A DNA stretch of 32,777 nt from contig JANQQG010000032.1 in assembly GCA_028285065.1 (NCBI GenBank), forward strand, positions 1 to 32,777, written 5' to 3'. Under the pieces are notes generated by a model that had not been told where the DNA came from, ran no database searches, and was given only the letters and a program-made list of their open reading frames with translations. The DNA comes from Phycisphaerales bacterium. Lineage in GTDB: Bacteria > Planctomycetota > Phycisphaerae > Phycisphaerales > UBA1924. The number at the start of each line of letters is the position of its first letter. Positions within the stretch are counted from its first letter, which is position 1. Of this stretch, positions 27,104-32,777 are shown in pieces. The position numbers were made by a program, and so were the translations under genes.

Positions 27104-27625
27104 TCACCAACTGGTGCGGAGTTCGTCGACGATGTCGCGCGCCAGGCGCTGGGTGGCGCCGTGCTCGCCCACCTCGATCCGCTCGTTGAGGCCGGAGGAG
27201 GGGACGAAGATCTCCGAGGCCGTGAACTGACGGCGTGCCACCAGCACCTTGCCGGTCCGGTTGTCCTTCCACTCGAAGTCGACGGTCAGGCTGACGGCCA
27301 GTTCCTGCGCGAGCCCGCTGGTGCGGGCGGTCGAGAGCTTCTGCAGGTCCGCCTCGATCACGGTCGCGGTGAGCGTGGTCTGCGCCGGTCCCGAGCCGCT
27401 GACGCGCCAGCCCGTGGCGCGGCGGAGCTCCTTGATGACGGCATCGGTCAGTTCGAGTTCGATCCCGTGCGCGTAGGTCTCGTTGCGGAAGATCGGGACG
27501 CTGACGGAGCCGACGTCGGCGCGGTGGGGGGTGCCGAGCGCGTATCCCTGCGCGGGGTCGCCCGCGCAGGCACCGAGGGAGAGCGGGGCCGCGATGATCG
27601 CGGCCAACAGGAGGGCGCGCTTCAC
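27104..27625 (-). CDS. lptE: LPS-assembly lipoprotein LptE-like
   Basis: A 173-residue lipoprotein. Signal MKRALLLAAIIAAPLSLGA leads to the lipobox LGAC with C20. The mature part has the LptE pattern: VGSVSVPIFRNETYAHGIELELTDAVIKELRRATGWRV, then a strand with TLTATVIEADLQKLSTAR, VSLTVDFEWKDNRTGKVLVARRQ and a final helix QRLARDIVDELRTSW. LptE plugs the LptD barrel that places lipopolysaccharide in the outer membrane. The family match is by order of conserved strands, with PIFRN as the best landmark. Its ATG overlaps the bamD stop by 4 bp, so both are translated from one message. Confidence 0.85.
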   Translation of the reverse strand: MKRALLLAAIIAAPLSLGACAGDPAQGYALGTPHRADVGSVSVPIFRNETYAHGIELELTDAVIKELRRATGWRVSGSGPAQTTLTATVIEADLQKLSTARTSGLAQELAVSLTVDFEWKDNRTGKVLVARRQFTASEIFVPSSGLNERIEVGEHGATQRLARDIVDELRTSW

Positions 27626-28728
27626 GACGGGTCCTCCGCGACCTCTGTCTCGGTGTCATCGGCGCCTTCGCCCGCGTCTGCGTCGGCCTCTGTTGCGTCG
27701 CTTGGCTCTGCGGCTTCGGCCTCTTCGGCTGCCTCGAGCGGTGCGATGCTGGCCTCGTCGATCCAGCCCTTCTCGAGCATGAGTTCCATCGCCTCGGACG
27801 CGGCGGCCGTCCGCGGGTGCTCCCGCACGAGTCGTCTGAGCGTGTAGGCGGCGCTGACGGCATCGGAGCGTCGGATGTAGAACTGGGCGCTGTTGAACAT
27901 GTGGCGTGCGCCGGACTCATCGATGCGCGAGAGCAGTGCTTCGTCAAGCCCGGCCTCGCGTGCGTCGGCGGGGTAGCTCGCGCTGAAGCGCTCGATCAGG
28001 ACGCGGGCGTCTGTGAGCGGCGAGGCGTCGTACTTCGGGCCCTTGAAGAGCGCCAGCGTCGCGAACACCCGACGGCGCATCGCCTTCGCACGCTGCGTCG
28101 AACGCGGGTAGTTCTGGAGGAACAGGTCGTAGGCCGTGTCGGCCAGCTCCAGTCTGCGCTCGCGGTAGTAGTAATCCGCGAGCTCCATGCCCGCGCGCTC
28201 GGCCAGCTCCGACTGCGGCAGGCGTTCCTGGATCCGGACCAGCAACTCTTCGCCCATGTCGGCGGCGTTGATGAACCGGATGCCCAGAAAGCGGCGGCGC
28301 AGGCCTCGGATGTACCGGTTGGCGATCTCGAGTTCGCGTTCCAGGACGATCACGTACTGATCGGTCCCGGAGTACTGCTTGGCGACGAGCTCGTAGTCGT
28401 AGAGGGCGCTGAATTCCTCGCCGGCCGCGAGCTTCGCGTCGCCGCGCAGGCGGTACGCCTCGGGCAGGGCGGGCGAGCCGGAGCGCTGGTTGCGCTCGAT
28501 CCAGCGGCTCAGCAGCGAGCGGGCTCGTCCGGGCTCACCCTCGGCGAGCAGGCGCCTGGCCTCGGCGAGCATGGCCTCATCGGAGCCGGGCGCGGGGGCC
28601 TCAACCTGGACGAGGTCGCCTTCGGGGGTGAGCTCGAACGTCGAGGATTGCGCAAGGGCCGCGCCGGTCGTCCCGGCGAGCGCCACCCCAGCCACCACCA
28701 GCGGAAGAATCGGGCTTCGCATCGACAT
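27622..28728 (-). CDS. bamD: BamD-like outer-membrane assembly protein (TPR)
   Basis: A 368-residue exported protein with TPR-like helical repeats. Signal MSMRSPILPLVVAGVALAGTTGAALA is cleaved before Q27. Repeats: AMLAEARRLLAEGEPGRARSLLSRWIERNQ, EAYRLRGDAKLAAGEEFSALYDYELVAKQYSGTD, LAERAGMELADYYYRERRLELADTAYDLFLQNYPRSTQRAKAM and FYIRRSDAVSAAYTLRRLVREHP. The YPRSTQRAKAM region and the overall order match BamD, the essential partner of the BamA barrel. Unlike E. coli BamD there is no lipobox. An acidic Glu/Ala/Asp-rich tail ends the protein. MRSP (28722) is an alternative start. It leads the bamD-lptE unit and diverges from the ketosynthase gene. Confidence 0.82.
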   Translation of the reverse strand: MSMRSPILPLVVAGVALAGTTGAALAQSSTFELTPEGDLVQVEAPAPGSDEAMLAEARRLLAEGEPGRARSLLSRWIERNQRSGSPALPEAYRLRGDAKLAAGEEFSALYDYELVAKQYSGTDQYVIVLERELEIANRYIRGLRRRFLGIRFINAADMGEELLVRIQERLPQSELAERAGMELADYYYRERRLELADTAYDLFLQNYPRSTQRAKAMRRRVFATLALFKGPKYDASPLTDARVLIERFSASYPADAREAGLDEALLSRIDESGARHMFNSAQFYIRRSDAVSAAYTLRRLVREHPRTAAASEAMELMLEKGWIDEASIAPLEAAEEAEAAEPSDATEADADAGEGADDTETEVAEDPS

Positions 28729-28854
28729 CAGGATACCGGGGCCGCACCGCTCGCGCCGCCCCACGTTCCCCGCCCAGGGGCAGATCCACCCGCCCCGTAC
28801 ACTGCGCCCGCATCGAAGGGCGGCCCGAGCCACGAATACGGACGCGAGGTTGCG

Positions 28855-30186
28855 GTGGATCAGCCCGAACGACTCGTCATCACGGGGCTCGGCGCCGTCA
28901 CGCCCATCGGCGTGGGTGTTGGGGCGTTCACGCGGGCGATGCGCGAGGGGCGGTCCGGAGTGCGCCCGCTCTGTGAGACCCACCCCGAGTTCGATGATCC
29001 ACGTGTGCGGTCGACCGTCTCGGCGTGCGTGCCCGAGTCGGTCTTTCAGCCGGCTGCCGTGATGGATGCAGCGGACACCTCGCGCCTGCCCCGGTTGATC
29101 CCGATGGGCGTGGCCGCCGCTCACGAGGCCATCGCCATGGCTGGGCTGGATCCGACGGGCGATCTGGATGCTTCCCGACGTGTTGGGCTTGTCTTGGGGA
29201 CGGGCGGTGGCGGCATCGACTTCACGCTGGATCAGGCCGCGACCTATGCCCAGGGTCGCCGCGGCTCGCTGTGGACGATCACGAATGCGACGCACGGGAA
29301 CCTCGCCGGTGAGTTGTCGATCCGGCTCGGGCTTCGCGGGCTGAGTTGGTGCGTGACGACCGGGTGCGCTTCATCGAGCGATGCGCTCGGTGCGGCGATG
29401 CTGCACCTGCGGGCGCCGCGTCACCACCCTGGTGCGCTCGATAGCGTGGTCGTGGTTGGGGCCGATGCGCACGTGCGGGCGGAGACGCTCGCGGGCATGG
29501 AACTGCTCGGCGTGATCAGCACGCGCGACCTTGCCGGCGAGGGGGAGGATCCCGCGACGGCTTCGCGCCCGTTTGATCGGACGCGCGACGGGTTCGTGCT
29601 GGGCGAGGGCGCGTGGGCGGTTGTTCTCGAGCGCGATGCTGCAGCACGCGAGCGAGGGGCGAACCCGGTGGCGCTCGCGCTCGGCTATGGAGCGACCTGT
29701 GATGCGCATCACCGCGTGCGCCCCGATCCGGAGATGACCGAGTCCGTGCGCGCGATGCGGGTCGCGATCGAGGATGCCGGCGTCAGACCTGAGGAGGTCG
29801 AGGTCGTCCACTATCACGGCACCGGCACGCGCATGAACGACGCGCTCGAGACGCGAGCCGTCAAGGGTGCGCTGGGCGACGACAATGCCCAGCGGGTGCG
29901 CGGCACCAGCATCAAGAGCCAGATCGGCCACCCGCAGGGCGCATGTGGATTGGCGGCGGTCGTTGGGACGATCGGATCGCTGACCGGCGCAGACGGGGGT
30001 GATCCGTTCGTCGCGCCGACGATCAACCTGAGCGAGCCGGACCTTGGGGGCGAGGAGTTCGGGCCCTGCGACCTGGACTACACGCCGATTGAGGCTGCGC
30101 CCACCGAAGCGCGCACGGCGTTGGTGAACTGCCTTGCGTTCGGTGCGAAGAACTCGGCGCTGCTGCTCCGAGCTACACGCGCCTGA
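28855..30186 (+). CDS. Beta-ketoacyl-ACP synthase, FabF-like
   Basis: A 443-residue thiolase-fold condensing enzyme that joins malonyl-ACP to an acyl chain. It has RLVITGLGAVTPIGVGVGAF at the start and the full catalytic triad: C171 in TTGCASS, H321 in HYHGTGT and H359 in IKSQIGHPQGACG. FDRTRDGFVLGEGAWAVVLERD (about 240-261) and the closing NCLAFGAKNSALLLR are also typical of KAS II. Small differences (GHPQGACG for GHLLGAAG) suggest a subgroup that need not be housekeeping FabF; no acyl carrier protein or other fatty-acid gene is adjacent. There is no ATG near the conserved start; GTG 28855 has GAGG close before it. The frame is open far upstream, antisense to bamD. Confidence 0.93.
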   Translation: MDQPERLVITGLGAVTPIGVGVGAFTRAMREGRSGVRPLCETHPEFDDPRVRSTVSACVPESVFQPAAVMDAADTSRLPRLIPMGVAAAHEAIAMAGLDPTGDLDASRRVGLVLGTGGGGIDFTLDQAATYAQGRRGSLWTITNATHGNLAGELSIRLGLRGLSWCVTTGCASSSDALGAAMLHLRAPRHHPGALDSVVVVGADAHVRAETLAGMELLGVISTRDLAGEGEDPATASRPFDRTRDGFVLGEGAWAVVLERDAAARERGANPVALALGYGATCDAHHRVRPDPEMTESVRAMRVAIEDAGVRPEEVEVVHYHGTGTRMNDALETRAVKGALGDDNAQRVRGTSIKSQIGHPQGACGLAAVVGTIGSLTGADGGDPFVAPTINLSEPDLGGEEFGPCDLDYTPIEAAPTEARTALVNCLAFGAKNSALLLRATRA

Positions 30187-30607
30187 TCGCGCCCCAGATG
30201 AGCAGGCCGACGCCGGGCGTACTCGACACGACCCCGATACCCGCGTACATGACCACGTTGATGAGTGTCGCCAGCGGAGAGCCATAGCCAGTCTCCGGCT
30301 CCTCCCACGGGAGCACGACTCGGATCGCACAGAGCGAGAACGACGCTGCGATGCACGGGAGCCAGACTGACGCGGCGGCCCAGTACGCCACGGGCTTCGG
30401 TGTCAGCAGGAGAATGGACATGGCCACGTTTGCGAGGATGACCAGCAGCGACACGGCCGCAACACCGATCGCCCAGTCGGCATGCGCCGCCATTCCTTGA
30501 TCAAACGCGCTGACGATCATGAGTGCGCCGATTCCCAGAAGCATGAGCAGCCAGACCGACCATGCGAGGCTGAGGGCGCCGAGTGACGGCGTGTATCGGA
30601 TTGGCAT
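30173..30607 (-). CDS. Small four-helix membrane protein of unknown function
   Basis: A 144-residue integral membrane protein with four predicted helices at about 12-34 (GALSLAWSVWLLMLLGIGAL), 44-68, 73-96 and 112-138, and short loops; the only polar loop is WEEPETGYGSPL after the third helix. No family is recognised. The upstream open frame to 31045 is antisense to the LysR gene, so the ATG at 30607 is used. Its stop overlaps the end of the convergent ketosynthase gene by 14 bp. It diverges from the LysR gene, with 133 bp between the two starts, so it is a conceivable target of that regulator. Confidence 0.7.
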   Translation of the reverse strand: MPIRYTPSLGALSLAWSVWLLMLLGIGALMIVSAFDQGMAAHADWAIGVAAVSLLVILANVAMSILLLTPKPVAYWAAASVWLPCIAASFSLCAIRVVLPWEEPETGYGSPLATLINVVMYAGIGVVSSTPGVGLLIWGAIRRV

Positions 30608-30740
30608 GCGTGAACTACGCTCCGGCGCATGGACAGTTCGTAGGTGTCGGCGAATCTCCCTCTGCGCAGCACAGGCGAGACGGGCCAGTCCAGCACGCGG
30701 TAGTCTCCCTGTTGACCTGAGAGCGAAGCGAGACCGCGCA

Positions 30741-31649
30741 GTGGAGTTGACGCAGCTCAGACAGTTCATCGCGATCGCCCATGAGGGGCACATGACCCGT
30801 GCGGCCAGCTCGCTCGGTGTGACCCAGCCGGCGCTCTCGGCGATGCTCAAGAAGCTCGAGGCCGAGGTCGGCGCGGATTTGCTGGACCGGACCGGTCGCG
30901 GTGTGACGCCGACGGAAGCGGGGCGGGTCTTCCTGGAGTACGCCGAGGATGCCGTGCGACGCGCCGACGCTGGTGTCGAGGCGGTGCGTGAGCTCAAGGG
31001 GCTGCAGCGCGGGTCGATCCGGATCGGCGGCGGCGCCACGGCCACGACCTACCTCCTCCCGCGCGTCGTCTCCGGCTTCCGGCTCGAGCACCCCGCCATC
31101 CGCTTCTCCATGCGCGAGGCCGGCAGTCTCGACGTCGCCCGCCTCGTTGCGCAGGGCGAACTCGACCTCGGCGTTGTCACGGCCCCGATCGACGCTGCCC
31201 TCGCGGGCGATCTCGTCGTCATCCCGCTCGTCGAGGACGAGTTGCGACTGATCGTCCCGCCGGGTCATCGGCTCGAGTCGCGGCGGACGTTCCGGTGGAC
31301 GGACCTGGAGGGTGAGCCGGTCGTCGGGTTCGAGGCGGGCAGTGCCGTGCGCACGGTGATCGATCGGGCGGCCATGGGCGCAGGTGTGGCGCTCGACGTC
31401 GTGATGGAGCTGCGCTCGATCGAGTCGATCAAGCGGATGGTGGCGACGGGGATTGGTGTGGGGTTCGTCTCGCGGTTTGCGCTCGACGAGGGGGGAGACA
31501 AGCCCCGTGGGCTGGGTTGTCGTGATGGCAAGGTCTCGCGGAGCCTGGCGATCGTGCGCCGGTCGGACCGTTCGCCGAGCGCGGCCGTCGCGGCGCTCGA
31601 GCGTCAACTGCTCGATGCGGCTAGACGTTCGCGCTCGGCGCGCTCATGA
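30741..31649 (+). CDS. LysR-family transcriptional regulator
   Basis: A 302-residue regulator. The N-terminal helix-turn-helix is residues 3-62 (LTQLRQFIAIAHEGHMTRAASSLGVTQPALSAMLKKLEAEVGADLLDRTGRGVTPTEAG). A linker helix with EAVRELKGLQRG follows, and the effector-binding domain begins IRIGGGATATTYLLPRVVSGFRLEHPAIRF, with QGELDLGVVTAPID and VATGIGVGFVSRFAL typical of the CysB/BenM-like fold. The inducer is unknown. It starts with GTG 30741; TTGACC at 30712-30717 could be part of its promoter but no -10 fits. LysR regulators often control the divergent neighbour, here the four-helix membrane protein. The end overlaps the convergent methyltransferase by 29 bp. Confidence 0.94.
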   Translation: MELTQLRQFIAIAHEGHMTRAASSLGVTQPALSAMLKKLEAEVGADLLDRTGRGVTPTEAGRVFLEYAEDAVRRADAGVEAVRELKGLQRGSIRIGGGATATTYLLPRVVSGFRLEHPAIRFSMREAGSLDVARLVAQGELDLGVVTAPIDAALAGDLVVIPLVEDELRLIVPPGHRLESRRTFRWTDLEGEPVVGFEAGSAVRTVIDRAAMGAGVALDVVMELRSIESIKRMVATGIGVGFVSRFALDEGGDKPRGLGCRDGKVSRSLAIVRRSDRSPSAAVAALERQLLDAARRSRSARS

Positions 31650-32190
31650 ACAGGGGGCTCATCGCCCGCTCGTGCTCGAGCAGCCACCGCTTGCGCTCGA
31701 GGCCTCCCGCGTACCCGTGCAGCATCCCGCGCGAGTCGACGACGCGGTGGCACGGGACCAGGATCGCGACAGGGTTCGCGCCGTTGGCCGCGCCGACGGC
31801 ACGGCTCGCGCCGGGCTCGCCGAGCTCAACGGCGATCTCTCCGTAGCTGCGCGTCTCGCCGGCAGGGATCGCGAGCAGCAGGTCCCACACACGATGCTGG
31901 AAGTCGGTCCCGCGCATCGCCAGCGGGGTCTCGAAGGCGTGCATCGGATCGACGAGGTAGCGGTCCAGGTCGGACGCGAGCGTGTCCAGGATCTGCGAGT
32001 CGCCCTCGGTCGGTGGATCGAGCTTGGGGAAGTGGCGATGCAAGAACCGCTTGGTGCGCTCGTTGTCGATGGGTCCGAAGGAGAGGACGCACAGGCCGTC
32101 GCTGTTGTCCGGCGTGTCCTCGATGGCGACGGCGGTGAGCGTGCCGGTCGGTGAGTTGAACGTGCGCATCACGAGGCGTGAACGGTCCAT
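31621..32190 (-). CDS. ogt: Methylated-DNA--protein-cysteine methyltransferase
   Basis: This suicide enzyme removes alkyl groups from O6-alkylguanine in DNA onto its own cysteine. The 189-residue protein has an N-terminal ribonuclease-like domain (1-92), then DFQHRVWDLLLAIPAGETRSYGEIA (97-120), a helix-turn-helix, and the active site PCHRV with C147 (V145-V150), followed by GYAGGLERKRWLLEHE. This is complete and of usual Ogt length. The upstream ATG at 32211 is less likely because GGAGGAGG (32203-32196) sits exactly before the ATG at 32190. There is no Ada-type transcription domain. Confidence 0.96.
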   Translation of the reverse strand: MDRSRLVMRTFNSPTGTLTAVAIEDTPDNSDGLCVLSFGPIDNERTKRFLHRHFPKLDPPTEGDSQILDTLASDLDRYLVDPMHAFETPLAMRGTDFQHRVWDLLLAIPAGETRSYGEIAVELGEPGASRAVGAANGANPVAILVPCHRVVDSRGMLHGYAGGLERKRWLLEHERAMSPLFMSAPSANV

Positions 32191-32195
32191 GTCGG

Positions 32196-32203
32196 CCTCC
32201 TCC
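32196..32203 (-). promoter_or_regulatory. Ribosome binding site that fixes the ogt start
   Basis: GGAGGAGG on the minus strand lies 5 bases before the ATG at 32190. It decides for this start over the upstream in-frame ATGs at 32211 and 32205. Confidence 0.75.
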
Positions 32204-32257
32204 ATGAGCAACCACCAGCGTACCGCGCTTTGGGTCCGAGTGGGGAGGTGATCCCGC

Positions 32258-32777
32258 CTAGACGCACGCGTCCGCGATGCGCCGGCCGGCCTCGTCGATC
32301 ATCTCGCGTGTGATGTGCAGGTGTGTGACCGCCCGGACGGTCCGCTCCCCCTCGTGGAGCATCCGGACCTGCTCGTCCATCGTTTCGCAGAACCGCTCGG
32401 CGCCGGCGAACCGCTCGCTGAGTTGGGGGCTGAGCTTGAAGTACACCATGTTCGTTTCGACGGTGTCCGGGTCGATCTCGATGCCCGGGACGGCCGTGAG
32501 CAGCTCCGCGAGGCGCCTCGCCGTCGCGTGGTCGTCGTTGAGTCGCTCGATGTTGTTGTCGAGCGCGAACAGCGCGGCCCCGGCGAGCACGCCGGACTGG
32601 CGCATCGCGCCGCCGAGCATCTTCCGGATCCGGCGCACGCGCTTGAGTGTGTCCGCATCGCCCGCGACGCACGAGCCGACGGGGCAGCCGAGGCCCTTGC
32701 TGAAGCAGACGCTGACTGTGTCGGCGAAGGCCGCGATGGCGCTCAGGTCCCTGCCCGTCGCGACGTGGGCGTTCCAG
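32258..32777 (-). CDS. ltaE: Low-specificity L-threonine aldolase, C-terminal part (cut by window edge)
   Basis: Threonine aldolase splits L-threonine (and allo-threonine) into glycine and acetaldehyde using PLP. The minus-strand frame is open to the right edge and reads about 172 residues. FADTVSVCFSKGLGCPVGS holds the PLP lysine in SKGLG, followed by VRRIRKMLGGAMRQSGVLAGAALFALD, the signature of the family, and the C-terminal small domain (TNMVYFKLSPQL, EGERTVRAVTHLHITREMIDEA). The N-terminal half is outside the window. An internal ATG at 32638 is not the start. The partner genes cannot be seen. Confidence 0.93.
   Translation of the reverse strand, partial: WNAHVATGRDLSAIAAFADTVSVCFSKGLGCPVGSCVAGDADTLKRVRRIRKMLGGAMRQSGVLAGAALFALDNNIERLNDDHATARRLAELLTAVPGIEIDPDTVETNMVYFKLSPQLSERFAGAERFCETMDEQVRMLHEGERTVRAVTHLHITREMIDEAGRRIADACV

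Overview
The window is GC-rich, gene-dense bacterial chromosome, most likely from the phylum Planctomycetota, class Phycisphaerae. The clues are a 53-residue basic protein of the type seen in Planctomycetes/Verrucomicrobia/Chlamydiae, a secreted protein built from dockerin-like calcium loops, a PEP-CTERM protein with a VPSP-type tail, a planctomycete-style LptE/BamD pair, type 2 PyrF, and FtsH with a long cytoplasmic N-terminus. I see no rRNA, tRNA, CRISPR array, transposase or phage gene. Both edges cut genes: recG on the left (N-terminal half present) and a threonine aldolase on the right (C-terminal half present).

Left part (1-7.6 kb): recG with an overlapping DUF971 gene; divergent pyrF and a GNAT acetyltransferase; an arsC-aquaporin pair that looks like an arsenate-reduction/arsenite-exit module; an isolated nuoI; then a rightward run of a proline-rich single-pass membrane protein, the small basic protein, a class I/II aminotransferase and a YtoQ-family gene. 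Middle left (7.6-12.3 kb): an RRM RNA-binding protein, a sigma/anti-sigma-like pair ended by a strong intrinsic terminator, a small putative winged-helix gene preceded by an inverted repeat, a PEP-CTERM surface protein, and a GNAT gene coupled to a DUF1801 protein with a histone H1-like lysine tail.

Centre (12.3-19.3 kb): a 633-residue exported protein made of four ~147-residue modules with three calcium loops each, three consecutive lipoproteins of unknown role (two with Cys/His-rich N-termini), and then a two-gene island of lower GC between the lipoproteins and groEL. The island encodes a TIR-domain protein, with the probable catalytic Glu of NADase TIRs in place, followed 15 bp later by a PIN-like nuclease. 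Both proteins end in extensions that appear to share ordered motifs. The pair has its own promoter-like sequence lying on a perfect palindrome at the groEL stop codon. This TIR-PIN pair is my best candidate for an undescribed, probably anti-phage, system.

Right part (19.3-32.8 kb): groES and groEL with an extra 67-residue gene between them, preceded by a degenerate receiver-domain gene; rmuC; a family 2 glycosyltransferase; ftsH; bamD-lptE for outer-membrane assembly; a FabF-like ketosynthase; a small four-helix membrane protein; a LysR regulator; an alkylguanine-DNA methyltransferase; and the partial threonine aldolase. Genes often overlap by 4 bp (ATGA/GTGA), and several rightward and leftward genes start a few bases after a TANNNT box without a ribosome binding site, hinting at leaderless transcripts.

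All functional calls come from reading motifs by eye; no database search was run.
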